Part shown: in pieces, positions 23,797 through 35,637 of the stretch
Layout: each line of letters starts with the position of its first letter
Position numbering within the stretch: the first letter of the stretch is position 1
NCBI GenBank assembly: GCA_023935145.1
Contig: CM043699.1
Location: 113,131,036 to 113,195,035, forward strand
DNA: 64,000 nucleotides
Reading direction: 5' to 3'
From: Bretschneidera sinensis
Lineage: Eukaryota > Streptophyta > Magnoliopsida > Brassicales > Akaniaceae
Position numbers and translations under genes: made by a program
The notes under the pieces: generated by a model
The model's input: the letters and a program-made list of their open reading frames with translations, nothing else
Told to the model about the DNA's origin: nothing
Databases searched by the model: none

Positions 23797-25639
23797 CAAC
23801 TCCCAACTAGCTTATTGCTAGACCCTAGCAATTCAAGCGAAAATAAGAGACGAATTCTATGGTAGGAGTTAAAAACAAAGTAAAGCAATGCTAGCGTTGA
23901 ACCAAGAGTAATTCACTTTTTGTCTCAAAAATTGCACATAACATACGACACATAGAATCATTAAATTTCACCTGAGTCCAAAAGTAATCTAAACATCAAT
24001 CTTAAAATCGTTATTGACTCTTAACATCCATCTTACCACAAACCATTAATCCAAACACCCGGATGATTTTATGCATAACATTCATGAATACAAGTCTTGG
24101 TATCTAAAAACATAATAAATAGTGTGACGTCAATCCCAAAAACAAGCTCCATATGCTTACATTTCAAACCACTCTCCACTATTGTAAAAAAATCACACTA
24201 CATTGGATCAAAAGCTCTTTAATAAGCTTGTAACGTTAGGCTAAGGTAAAGGCTAAAGAAGAATGGGAAAGATTCACAAGTAAAAGAACTCAATCTCTTA
24301 GCTTTAAACACAATCACTTTAAGCACTTGATAACCTTTACTTCCACACCCAACTCTTTCAACCATTTTTCGAGCATTCTTTCAACAAATCACCATTTTTT
24401 TTATTTCTTTTTCTTTCTTTGCCATAATTCATTTTTTTATTTTGGCACATAACCATTCACCTTCTTTTTCATCATTGTTTTTTTTTTCTTATCTTTTCCA
24501 CAACCCCCAACTTATCTCCTTTAACGTACTTGGGTTGTGGTAGTGATATTTTTTCATATTTCCACCCTTACTCCTTTTAAGTGCTTCTCACAACATGTGT
24601 ATAACTAAGTTCTTTAAAAGAAAGGTAAGGATAAAATATTTTTTGGCTCATAAAGGTAAGTAAATGGTTTATCCAAAGAAACAATGCTCAATTTTTCAAG
24701 AAAAATGCTCAAATAGGTGACTAGTGATAAATGTAGCAATGGTAGGTTTGAAAGGCTCAAATGGTTCAAAAATGGTCTATATCATATCCTAAGTAGTGTG
24801 CATTCTAGGAATTCGCCTCAGGTGGTTATCAAGTAAGTTCTAGAGCTTGTCAAGACCGCAAAAATATTCACAAAATAATCACACATAAAACTTTTCTAAA
24901 TGTTATAGTCTAATCATACAATCTTACCACAAACTAGAGTCTCTAACCAAATGAAGATTGATGCTTAAATTAATTTCAAACTGAAGCAAGATTTAACTTC
25001 TTCTACATGCTATATGCTATCTCAATTATGCTCATATCATTGACATGTAAATTGACTCTAAGACTAACACAAACCATGCTAAACAAAAACAAAGATGGCA
25101 CCAAGCAGTTCAATGATATGCAATAAGAATTGTGTATCTTCCCCCAAACTTAAGATAAGCATTGTCCTCAATGAAAAAACAAAAGTTAAGAAAACTTTCT
25201 TTTTAACCAACGGTGCGTGGAGTTGAAAGTTGTGCACGATCATTTGAATTGCTTCATTTATTTTTCCCTGAAAAATAAATACTAAAGTAAAACTGGAAAA
25301 CAACAAAAGAATAATAACAAACAAGAAAAAGAAATATGAAAAACAGTAAAAGTAAAAGGATACGTTGTGGGCTGCCTCCCATGAGCGCTAAGTTTTACGT
25401 CTTCAACCAGACGCTCTTATTCCCTCCTTGAAAAACATAGCTTGAATGCATCCGCCACTGCTTCATTGCCAAATTCAGTGCTTCTATGCTTGGGAGGGGC
25501 CTCAAGGATGTCATCGGTAACATCCGCAAATGCTGGCTCGATATATGCTTTGGTGAAGCCATAGGTGAAGGTGGACTCTAATGGATTAAGGTGCTGGACC
25601 TTTTCCATGAACGAGTCCATCATGTATGCTTGTGCTTGA
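23797..25639 (-). other. D1 noncoding 3' region with polypurine tract
   Basis: On the minus strand this follows gag and ends in the polypurine tract gttgggagttg (complement of 23797-23807) next to the 3' LTR. It is collinear with 35640-37371 of D2. A short open piece at 25716-25417 continues beyond gag after a deletion; it has no recognisable domain. Protease and pol are missing. Confidence 0.7.
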
Positions 25640-27164
25640 TGGCTTTCAGCCACATCCTCTGATTTTTTTCGTTGTTGGGATGTGTACTGATTTACCACCA
25701 AGTGTCTCAATGGCATTCACCTCCTCCAAATTCTTTTGTGCTAGGTGTTGACCATGGGATGTGGACTGAGCTTGAGCAGGAAACTTACCTCGCTCAGTCA
25801 CACTCAAGTAGCTTATCAACTTAGACACTTGGCTCTTTATTTCTTTATGCTCTTCCATCACCTGCGTAAATAATGCCTCAAACCTTTGGTTTGTCTTACC
25901 TTGTGCCTCTATAAAGGCCTATAAGGTGTCTTCTAGGGAGTTCCTAGAGGATGAGGGTGCATGATAAGGTGCAGGGGATGATCTAGGGGGCTGTGCATGC
26001 TGGTTTTCAGATTTCCAGCTGAAGTTGGGGTGATTTCGCCACCTCGGGTTATAAGTGTTAGAGAAAGGTGCAAGAGGCTTTTTGTACATGCCTAAGGCAT
26101 TACATTGTTCCTCATACAGCCCTCTCATATCAGCAAATGTGGGGCATTCTTGGAGGAGATGATCTACCCCGCCACATACGAAACATGGTTCAAAAGATTT
26201 TGCATGATTAATCACATGTGTTGGCTTTAAGCTCTTAGTCTTTAACTCATTTATCTCCCTAATGAGCATCTCGACCTTGGCTCTAAGGTTATCCTCTTCC
26301 CTAAGATGGTAAATTCCACCACCATTTGGGTGCCCTATAGGTTGTGACCTATTTATGTTTTCAGTAGCACTAGGTCCAGTCCAAGTGTGAGCTTTTTCAG
26401 CAAGCTCATTGAGGTACTCTATGGCCTCATCAGGATCTTTCTCTAAAAACCCACCATTACACATCACCTCTACGAATTTGCGCTCTCTATAGGTAAGTCC
26501 CTCATAGAAATAGCTCACTAAGCGCCAACTCTCATACCCATGGTGAGGGCACATACTCAGTAACTCCTTAAATCTCTCCCAAGACTGATATAAAGTCTCA
26601 CTATCATTTTGTGCAAAGGTGGAGATTTGCCTTTTCAAAGTGTTGGTCTTATGTTGGGGAAAGTATTTGTTAAAGAAAGCCCGAGTCATCTCAGTCCACG
26701 ACCCAATAGATCGTGGTCTAAGTGAGTATAGCCAACTCTTGGCTCTATCCTTCAAAGCGAAAGCAAAGAGCTTAAGTTTCATAATGTCATAAGTTTCGTT
26801 TTGACTATGAAAAGTCATAACTACTTCCTCAAACTCTCTAATGTGCACATATGGGTTTTTGTTATCCAAGCCATAGAATATAAGGAGTAATTGAATCATC
26901 CCTAGTTTAAGATCTTGATGGAGAGTATTGGCTGGAAACATGATGCATGATGGTATGGCTGTGCGTGTAGGGTGGACGTAATCCTGAAGTGTCCTAGCAA
27001 CATTCTCATTATGGTTATCGACCATGTTAACAAAATCCTCTAGATTCTCACTTAGGTTTTCTCTATGGGTTGATCTAGGCAAGGTTTCACTATCAGACTC
27101 GGAAGGAGAGGGTAATTCTAGCTCAGGTCCTCTAATGAATCTACCTCGCAGATCTCTTGTCTAA
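25640..27164 (-). pseudogene. D1 gag (Retrotrans_gag and zinc knuckle), broken
   Basis: The minus-strand frame has a continuous stretch 27082-25919 of 387 codons. A one-base deletion near 27150 separates it from the original start region. A single TAG at 25919-25921 then interrupts the same frame before it continues to about 25646. The gag domain carries WLYSLRPRSIGSW and WERFKELLSMCPHHGYESW, and the zinc knuckle is CFVCGGVDHLLQEC (CX2CX4HX4C) near 26150-26190. In an active partner-driven element this would be the capsid/nucleocapsid protein that packages element RNA. It aligns through its length with the D2 gag. Confidence 0.85.
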
Positions 27165-27270
27165 GCATGCACCAAATGAATCAGAGAGGAAATAAAATAA
27201 ATAAAACAAGAATTTTTTTTTTTTACCGTCACACTCAAAGTTGACAAGCTTCCTTGTACTTAAACGCGTT

Positions 27271-27288
27271 TCCCCGGCAATAGCGCCA
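27271..27288 (-). promoter_or_regulatory. Primer binding site of D1 (tRNA-Asp type, two changes)
   Basis: The minus strand reads TGGCGCTATTGCCGGGGA starting five bases inside the LTR. It differs at two positions from the sequence complementary to the 3' end of plant tRNA-Asp (TGGCGCCGTTGCCGGGGA), which D2 carries unchanged. Confidence 0.8.
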
Positions 27289-27293
27289 AAATT

Positions 27294-28750
27294 TGATTAC
27301 GCCCAAAACATAACACGGTTATTGTAGTATAGTTTTGGGGTGTCGATTCCACAGGGAAACAAGTTAAGTACAACAGAAGGTGCAAACCTCAACACAAATG
27401 ATAAAAGATTAAAAGGATAAAATCTGAGTTGTTTTGAGGAAAGGGTAATTTTGTAAATAAGTTTAAAATAAAAATGACAAGGTTCTGGAAATCTTCCCTA
27501 GGTTCGTTGCTCTAATCCTAACTTGATTCAGTTGTTTTTATCTCGATTGCAAGTTTCACATCCCAAACAGGCAATCGAAAAATATTCAATTAAAGCGCAT
27601 TTATAAATCCTAATGTAATTGTTATGAAATCTTCTTTACTTTCAAGCACACATGACCTAACTTATAAATTATCAAGAGACGACGATATATCTAAACGATG
27701 ATACCGCAGTAATGGACAAATCTATAAAAGAGATCTACCGGACTCAATCACACCCAAACAAGTACATATAAGAAAAGCCTGACTGAACTTATATGGAAAA
27801 GAAGCATGCAACCACCGGAATTATAATAAATTTACTAATTAAATTAAAGAATAAAACAAAAAAATATTTAACGAAAATAATTCCAACTACAACCGAATCA
27901 AATAAAGGAAAAATAAGAACAACTACACCTAAGGATTCAACCCTTCGCCTTGCTTGGAGACTAGCCGGTCATGGGGCTCATGCATCCTCGAGTTGCTTCT
28001 GGCCTCCTGACGATCATCTCTCCCAACCTTCAAACTTTAAACTTTGGGTTCCTCCTAAAGACCCTCTGGATTGCTCCTAAAGGCCCTCTGGATTCATCCC
28101 CGATTGATTTCCAAAGCTAAAGTGGAATGGGTCTTATATAGGCAAATACCAAGAGTGCAATGTGTTTCCCATCCGATGTGGGATGTGGGATATAGAAATG
28201 TGTTTTCCAACCGATGTGGGATGTGGGATTTAAGCCCAAAATCATGCTGAAATCCCGCACAGCCCGCACAGCCTGACCTTTGTCTACTAAAACTGCCATA
28301 ACTTTCTCTAGAAATATCCTTTTGATGAACCGTAAAATTATCCAGAAAATAGACTTCCGGATCTTTCTAAGCATATATAGCTCATCTCCTGGTTCTTCAT
28401 GTATCAATACAGTTTAATTTTCAAAGATGATTGATCTGTACGGGTAATTCTGGCAATTTAGTGAAACTCCTTTCCAGTGCGGGCAGCAGCTATTGCTCTT
28501 TTAAGCCCTCCATGTTGTCCTTTCAGAAGCATTCCTTCACTCCAGTATGCCTCGAGTCTTTGTGCTTCAAGCAATAATAACTTTTCCTCCTCTTTTGAGC
28601 TTAAAGTACATGAAAATGCACCGAAATAGATCAATGATCCAAGAATGATACTTTAGAGTTGTTAACGTATAAAAGTGCAATAAAAACCTAGAGCAACCCT
28701 AAAATGCTAACAATTAAGTACTTATAAGATGCATTTTATGACTCTCATCA
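27294..28750 (-). repeat. D1 LTR, right copy (5' LTR of the minus-strand element)
   Basis: 1457 bp, TGAT...ATCA, homologous along its length to 22349-23796 with scattered substitutions. It carries the same internal short repeats. It is followed by the right copy of the ccacc target duplication. Confidence 0.85.
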
Positions 28751-29103
28751 CCACCTTTAAAATTCAAGGATCATGTAGAGAAAATGGGACTTGGTTCCAC
28801 TTTGTAAGTGTATACATACAGTTTATTAATGAAACTCTTACATATTTAGATGTTTTCTCATATTCATGTGCACCTTAATTTCTTTGAGAAAATTTGTCTA
28901 TAAAGGACCAAGAATAAACATAGGATTTATTCATTAAGAAATGTTACCACATGAAGAATAATACTTGAGGAACTAAATGCATCGTAATACATGGAAGGTA
29001 ATACTCACTCTTAGAGGACTTATCGCCATGATTCATGTATTTACTTCTTAAAAATACATCAATGGGTTTAAGTTAGGTTAAACATATGGACCAAGTGGGA
29101 GAA
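28751..29103 (+). pseudogene. Copia C pol end and 3' noncoding tail (resumed after D1)
   Basis: Continues the RNase H tail interrupted by D1, with the pol stop TAA at 28805-28807. About 290 bases of noncoding sequence follow, then the polypurine-like aagtgggaga next to the LTR at 29104. It is collinear with 54355-54705 and 47270-47623. Confidence 0.75.
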
Positions 29104-29462
29104 TGTAATAAATTCATGATGGCCATTAAGTGGAGGCCATTTCAATATGGTGGAGTCAATTGTGGCCATTAAGTGAAGGCCATTAAGCTCCACAAAGAAT
29201 TAATTGTGGCCAAATAAATTCAAGCATTAATTGTGGCAATTAAGTGGAGGAAATTATGCTCCACTTAGAATTAATTGTAGCCAAATTAATTAAATTATTC
29301 TAAGTGCATTTCTCCTATAAATAGGATAACCATAGAGCATATAAAGAGTTAGAGTGTTAGAGAGAAAACACAAGGTGTATGCTTAAGGTATGTTGGTTCA
29401 TATTCTCAATGGTTGTATTGAGATTATAAGGTATATGTAACCAACCTATATATGGTCCATGT
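29104..29462 (+). mobile_element. Copia C LTR, truncated (copy 2, left)
   Basis: Begins TGTAATAAATTC after the polypurine tract and carries TATAAATAG at 29316-29324. It stops about halfway, at tatatggtccatgtt, where pol sequence begins. Compared with 48024-51433 in copy 3, about 3.4 kb (rest of the LTR, leader, gag, protease) has been deleted. It has no extra copy of the 45-bp repeat found in the other LTRs. Confidence 0.75.
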
Positions 29463-31290
29463 TGGTCATTTGGATATTCCTTTTATTTTCAAGACACATC
29501 TTTCTGTTTATTTTATAAAACTGATTGTGTTGGGAATGGTTTTTTGTCTGATGGTCTTTATCGTCTTTATTTACAAAATGATGCCACTTATAGTTCAATG
29601 CATGTTCACACTGGCGTTAAAAGGTGTAATATTAACGAGGACTCCTCTATGTTATGGCACCGGAGATTAGGACATATCTCCATAAAAAGAATTAAAAGAT
29701 TAGTGAATGAAGGGGTACTTAGTACTCTAGATTATACTGACTTTGAGACTTGTGTAGACTGCATTAAGGGAAAGCAGAACAACAAGTCCAAGAAAGGGGC
29801 GAATAGGAGTTCAAACATATTAGAAATCATTCATACTAATATATGTTGTCCAGACATAGATGCATATGGTAAAAAATATTTCGTCACTTTTATCGATGAT
29901 TACTCACGATATATGTATATCTATTTGCTACATAAGAAAAATGAAGCATTGGATGCCTTCAAAGTCTTTAAGGCTGAAGTTGAGAACCAATGTGGAAAGC
30001 AAATACAAATTATGAGATCCGATAGAGGTGTAGAATATTATGGTAGATACACAAAAAGTGGACAAGCACCTGGCCTTTTTGCCAAGTTTCTTCAAGAACA
30101 TGGGATTGTTGCCCAATACACTATGTCTGGTTCCCCAGACTAGAATGGTGTTGCAGAAAAAAGAAACCGAACATTGATGGACATGGTGCGGAGTATGCTT
30201 AGCAACTTCAATCTTTCTACATCCTTGTGGACTGAAGTACTAAAGACGGCTGCATATATATTAAACCGAGTTCCAACCAAGGCTGTTCCCAAGACACCAT
30301 TTGAATTATGAAAAGGTTGGAAACCAAGTTTGCGACATATGCGCGTTTGGGGATGTCTGTCTAAGGTGAGGATTTATAACCCACAAGAGAAAAAACTGGA
30401 TCCAAGGACCATTAGTGGGTATTTCGTTGGATATGCCGAAAGGTCCAAGGGTTACAGGTTTTATTGTCCAACTCATACTACTAGGATTATGGAATCAAGA
30501 AACGCTAAGTTTCTAGAGAATGATATTATCAGTGGGAGGGATCAGTTCATGAACTTAGTTCCTGCACATGATCATACAGAACCTGCACATGATCATACAG
30601 AATCTCAACCTTCATCAAATGATAGATTGGTTATAATTCATAGCACGCCTCAAGTACAAGCTCGTGTTGACCAATCGATCATTGAGGTTTGATAAGAGTC
30701 ATAAAATGCATCTAAACAATACTTAATTGTTAACACTTTAGGGTTAATCTCGGTCGTAATCGCACTTTTAAATGTTGATAACTCTAAAGTGTTATTCATA
30801 AATCATTGAATTAATTCGATGCATTTTCAGGTGCGTTGAGTACAAAAGAGATGATAAAGCGATCCATGTTTAAAGCACCAAAAGATCTTGGGTGTCGGTG
30901 CTCGTTTTTGTCCAAGGTTTAGACATTTCCAAAAATGATTTAAAGATGATTAAAAGTCTAAACCAAGGTTGGAGTAATAAAGTACATTGAGTTGAAAGAC
31001 TGCACACAAGTGTGTGCATCACTTTGGAACAAGTTAAGGGTAGGCACACTAGTGTGTGCACTTCTGCATACAAGCTGAAAGAGTTTCACTAAATTGCCAG
31101 AATTTCCCGTACAGATCAATCAACTTTGCAGATTAAACTGTATTGATTTAGGAAGAACCAGGAGATGAGCCATATATGCTTAGAAAGATCCGGAAGTATA
31201 TTTTCTGGAGAATTTTACGGTTCGGAAAAAGGATTTTTCTAGTGAAAGTTATGGCAGTTTTAGCAGAAACAGTTCAGGCCTCCAGAACAA

Positions 31291-31650
31291 TGCCCAGCGC
31301 CTCACCTCTCACTGTCCAGCGCCCCAGCGCCCAGGAAAACAAGAACCAGTGCCTAGGCGCCCATGAAACAGTGCCCCAGCGCCCAGGCAAACAAGAGTGA
31401 GCGCCTAGGCGCCCATGAACCAGCGCTACGCCCCTCAGCCATCAGCGCCGCGCCCCTCGCCAACTAACGCTGCACCTTTACTTTCCAGTGCCCAGGCGCA
31501 CACTTGGACACGCGCACACGCTGCTGGACCCACCTTCACGTTCCAGCCTTCACTTTCCAGCGCCCAGGCGCACGCTCAGACAAAGTCAGCAGCGCGCACA
31601 TGCTGCTGGACCACCTTCACGTTCCAGCCTTCACTTTCCAGCAGTGCGCA
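31291..31650 (+). repeat. GC-rich minisatellite in D2 5' LTR
   Basis: Two kinds of unit follow one another. One is about 52 bases (gccccagcgcccagg...cctaggcgcccatgaa), present twice. The other is about 72 bases (ccaggcgcac...ttcactttccagcgc), also present twice. The block is far richer in G and C than its surroundings. Open frames through it are Pro/Ala-rich by composition only and are not taken as genes. Confidence 0.85.
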
Positions 31651-31709
31651 CATGGACTCCAATTCAGACTCAAATTAAGGCTGTGCAAAGACAGCTCTCC
31701 CTCGTGGGC

Positions 31710-31720
31710 TATAAATATAT
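31710..31720 (+). promoter_or_regulatory. TATA box of D2 5' LTR
   Basis: tataaatatat, directly downstream of the GC-rich block; the 3' LTR has the same box at 38372-38382. This is the likely Pol II core promoter of the element. Confidence 0.65.
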
Positions 31721-32668
31721 GCTTAAGGTTTGCAGCCGGGGGAGAGAGCTCGATGAGAAAAAAAGACAGTTTTTTATAGATACAAATTAGAGAAGTTTTT
31801 AGCATTCTGTTTAAGTTTTCGTGAGTTGGAAATCAAGGAGAGAACATCCACATTGTTCTTCCACCTTGAGCTCCATGGCCAAGAAATCAAGGGGAGAACA
31901 TTTATATTGTTTTTCCACCTTGAGTTTCATGGCTAACTAATCATCAAACAAGGGAAAGGGATGAATCGTTAAGGTTTTATTGTTCCTTATTTCCTGTTTT
32001 TGATTCATTTGTATGGACTTATTGTTAAAACTTTGTCTATGATTTACTCTTTGATTAATTAAGAAGGATTTGAGTTCATGTGATAGCTGTATTCTATATT
32101 CTTCTTCTTTTAGTTTCTCTCAATCTGGTGATTGCATCCTTCTACTCCACATAAGTCTAGTCAAGCTCTTCTTATGTCAAGTTGTTTGGATGTAATTGAT
32201 TTCGGTATATTTATCTTATAGATCGGCCATTACTGTGATATCATTATTGCAATATATTGTCGTTTCTTGCTAATCTATAAGATAAATCATGTGTGCTTGA
32301 ATTGAAATCAAAGAGTAATTTGTAGCAATATATTAGAGATATAAATGTGCTTGATTGAATACTTTCTGATTGCCTATTTAGGATGTGAAACTTGCAATCG
32401 AGATAAAAATTTGAATCAAGAGTGGAAATAGGGAACGAACCTAAGGAGGATTCCCGGAACCTTGTTATTTCTTATTTATATTCTTCGTTATATTCGCACA
32501 ACTCTTTTACACAATATTGCATTATCAAAACTCATATTCTCTCACCTAATCATTGTCGTTAGTGTTAAAGTTTATACCTTCTTTCGTAATTAACTTGTTT
32601 CCCTGTGGAATCGACACCCCAAAACTATACTATAATAACCGTGTTATACTTTGGGTGTAATCAAATTT

Positions 32669-32686
32669 TGGCGCCGTTGCCGGGGA
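32669..32686 (+). promoter_or_regulatory. Primer binding site of D2 (tRNA-Asp)
   Basis: TGGCGCCGTTGCCGGGGA, five bases after the 5' LTR, is exactly complementary to the last 18 nucleotides of plant tRNA-Asp including CCA. Athila-type elements are known to use this primer. Confidence 0.9.
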
Positions 32687-32824
32687 GACGCGCTTAAGTA
32701 CAAAGGAAGTTTGTCAACTTTAAGTAAAAAAATATATATATTAAGAAAAAAAAATCGTAAATATTTTTCTTTTCAGCACTTTGTAAATACCATAATATTG
32801 TTCCTTTACTTTTATTTTTTTTAA

Positions 32825-32965
32825 TTTTCTTTTATTATTCTGTTTTATTTATTTGTTTATTATTCTGTTTTATTTATCTATTTATTATTCTGTTTTATTA
32901 ATTTGTTTATTATTCTGTTTTATTTATTTATTTATTAATTATTTATTATTTTGTTTTATATATTT
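32825..32965 (+). repeat. AT-rich tandem repeat in D2 leader
   Basis: Units of about 29 bases (tttatttgtttattattctgt) repeat about four to five times with small changes between the primer site and the gag start. The rest of 32687-32991 is AT-rich leader without coding potential. Confidence 0.7.
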
Positions 32966-32991
32966 TATTTTCCCTCTAAATTAATTGGTGC

Positions 32992-35637
32992 ATGCTTAAA
33001 CCGAGAGATTCGCGAGGCAGATTCATTAGAGGACCCGAATTAGAGTCACTCTCTCCTTCCACGTCCGTTAGTGAAACCTCGCCTAGATCATACCATAGTG
33101 CACCCCTATCCAAGAATTTAGAGGATTTTGATAACATGGCCAGCAATCACAATGAAAATGTTGCTAGGACACTTAAAGACTATTTGCACCCTAGTCGAAC
33201 GGCCACACCCTCTTGTGTCATGTTCTCCCCTAATGCTCCACAAGCTGAGTTTAAGCCGGGCATGATACAATTGCTACCAACTTTCCATGGGTTTGAGAAT
33301 GAAAGCCCCTACATCCACATTAGGGAATTCGAGGAAGTAGTAGCAACCTTCCAAAATAGGGCTGATATGGTGGACACTGTCAGACTCTGGTTTTTCCCTT
33401 TTTCACTTAAGGAAAAAGCCAAGACTTGGTTGTACTCATTAAGGCCTAGGTCTATTGGTAGTTGGGATGAGATGACCCGAGTTTTCTTCCAAAAACAGTT
33501 CCCAACCCATAAGACCAACAACCTTAAGAGACAAATCTCAAACTTTGCACAAAAGGAGAGTGAAACCTTATATCAAGTTTGGGAACGTTTCAAGAACCTT
33601 TTAAATTCTTGTCCACACCATGGGTATGAAAGTTGGCGGGTAGTCAGCTATTTCTATGATGGACTCCTAAGTAGGGAGAGGCAATTCATAGAAATGATGT
33701 GTAATAGGGATTTTCTTCAAAAAGATCCCGATCAAGCCATAGATTTCCTAGATAACCTATCAGAAAAAGCCCACACTTGGACAGGACCGAGTGCCATGGA
33801 AAGTACTAGGAGAAATCAACCCGCTGGAATCTACCAACTTAAGGAAGAGGACAGCATTAAAGCCCGTTTAGAGGCCCTAACTAAGGAAATTGAAGTCTTA
33901 AAAGCCAAAGATGCTAGAGCCCCCGAACCAGTTGCTAGGGTAGAGTCCCGTGAGCCTTGTTTCATGTGTAATGGGGTAGATCATGTGCCTAGGGATTGTC
34001 CAATCTATTTTGAGATGAAAGGAGAGTGTAATGCTTTAGGTATATCCTCTAGCAAACCATACTCACCCTATTCTAACACCTATAATCCCGGTTGGAAGAA
34101 TCACCCAAATTTTAATTGGAGACCCGATACACAACCCCCAGCCCAAACTAGCACCCGTTGGAGATCTGATATACAACCTCATCCCCACTCTAGTACCCAA
34201 TGGCAACCGGAAGCAACCTCATCTAATGCACCACAACAATCTTTACCTTTAGAAGATATGTTTAAGTCATTTCTGCAAGTACATGCCAAGAGTGTGGAAG
34301 AACAAGGCAAGATAAATCAACGGGTGCTAGAAGAGCAAAAAAGGATCAAAGATGAGCAAAAGGAGATAAAAAGTCAACTCACCAAGTTAACTAGTTTCTT
34401 GACAATTCAAGAACAAGGTCGGTTCCCTTCGCAGCCGCAACAAAATCCAAGGGGACAACATATGGCACAAACCTCTGATCCGAAAAATCAAAATATTAAA
34501 GAGGTTAACGCCATAATCACCCGCAGCGATAAGAAAATTGATGGACCCACACTACCACCACACTTGATTCCTAATATTGTGAACAACAAGGATAAAGCGC
34601 CCAAGGAACAAGAGGCCCATGATGATTATTCTCCATCGGTGCCTTTCCCTCAAGCTCTCCTTAAACCTAAGGAGAGAAATTCAGCACTAAAATACAAGAT
34701 TCTTGAACAACTTCAGCATGTTAAGATTAACCTCCCTCTTCTTCATGTTATAAAACAGATTCCCAATTATGCTAAAGTTATCAAGGATCTATGCACACTC
34801 AAGAGGAGGCACAATGTTAAGAAGACTGCATTCTTAACGGAGCAAGCAAGTGCGGTAATTGATAGCACGACACCACCCAAATATAAAGATCCGGGCTGTC
34901 CAACAGTGGCTTGCCAAATTGGAAACAAATCTTGTGGCCAAGCATTGCTAGATTTGGGAGCTAGCGTGAACCTCATGCCATACTCCATGTACTTGTAACT
35001 CGGTTTAGGTGAGATTAAACCAACCTCTGTGGTACTTCAACTAGCGGATAGATCGGTAAGAAAACCAAGAGGTATTGTAGAAGATATTTTATTACAAATT
35101 GATAATTTCTATTATCCTGTTGACTTCTTGGTTTTAGATGCTGTTTCTATGGTAAATACAGAGTCCAAAATTCCTTTGATACTTGGAAGACCATTCCTTG
35201 CCACTGCTAATGCCCTCATTAATTGTAGGAATGGCCTAATGACATTATCATTTGGCAATAGGACTTTAGAGGTAAATGTTTTCCGAATCTCAAGGCAGCC
35301 AATTGAAGAGGATGAGTGTTTCAACACTTATATGATTGATAAGCTTAATTTAGAGGATGAGAACATTGAAGATAATTCTAACTCTTTGGAATTCCTTCCT
35401 AATAATTTCGAGTTCAATGATTCTTCAATTTATCCCCATGTTGTTAACGTTATTGATATTTGTGATAAGTCACAGGGATTTATTAAGAAATCTGGGCAAC
35501 CATGCTTTGAGAAGTTGCTTGAGAGAAGTCACATGGATGCGGGAATCAAATACCCTACTGCTGATTGTAAATGGGCAACACCAAGAACACTTGAGCCATA
35601 TGTGGTGGACTTTAAGTATTCCTTGCCAAAAGATTAA
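32992..35637 (+). pseudogene. D2 gag-protease frame, one internal stop
   Basis: One frame of 882 codons starts at ATG 32992 and is interrupted only by TAA at 34996-34998. The Retrotrans_gag domain lies at about residues 85-260 (WLYSLRPRSIGSW, WERFKNLLNSCPHHGYESW). The zinc knuckle CFMCNGVDHVPRDC is at residues 323-336. A Gln/Lys/Glu-rich stretch at about 425-475 could form a coiled coil. The retropepsin-like protease has LLDLGASVNLMP with its Asp at residue 654. The stop lies 15 residues after that motif, and the second half (LADRSVRKPRG, IPLILGRPFLAT) follows in the same frame. Gag builds the particle and protease cuts the polyprotein. Frame preservation fits a recent insertion. The element ends after protease; no pol follows. 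Confidence 0.9.

Larger units (their letters stand above)
22349..28750 (-). mobile_element. Gypsy element D1 (Athila-like, gag only), nested in copia C
   Basis: A complete LTR-to-LTR insertion on the minus strand, 6402 bp, flanked by a perfect 5-bp target duplication ccacc (22344-22348 and 28751-28755). Left LTR 22349-23796 and right LTR 27294-28750 begin TGAT and end ATCA. On the minus strand the order is LTR, tRNA-Asp-like primer site (27271-27288), gag (27164-25640), a noncoding 3' region and a polypurine tract (23797-23807). No protease, RT, RNase H or integrase is found, so the element was non-autonomous. In the first 135 bases of the LTRs I count six differences, which implies an older insertion than D2. 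Confidence 0.9.
30690..32663 (+). repeat. D2 5' LTR
   Basis: 1974 bp, TGAT...ATCA. A GC-rich minisatellite (31291-31650) lies about 60-420 bases before the TATA box tataaatatat at 31710-31720. The 3' end carries actatactataa (32624-32635), close to the complement of the 5' part of tRNA-Asp. Confidence 0.9.

Noticed and set aside
29452..29670. Short plus-strand open frame at the LTR/pol junction of copia C copy 2
   Set aside because: It crosses the deletion junction in the wrong frame. The copia frame beside it carries the recognisable integrase motifs.
31291..31650. CRISPR-like array
   Set aside because: The repeats are long, directly adjacent minisatellite units in a plant LTR, without unique spacers of regular length.
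31415..31790. Three overlapping Pro/Ala/Ser-rich open frames in the D2 5' LTR
   Set aside because: They arise from the GC-rich minisatellite in several frames at once, upstream of the LTR TATA box. Composition and repetition explain them; no start context or domain supports a protein.
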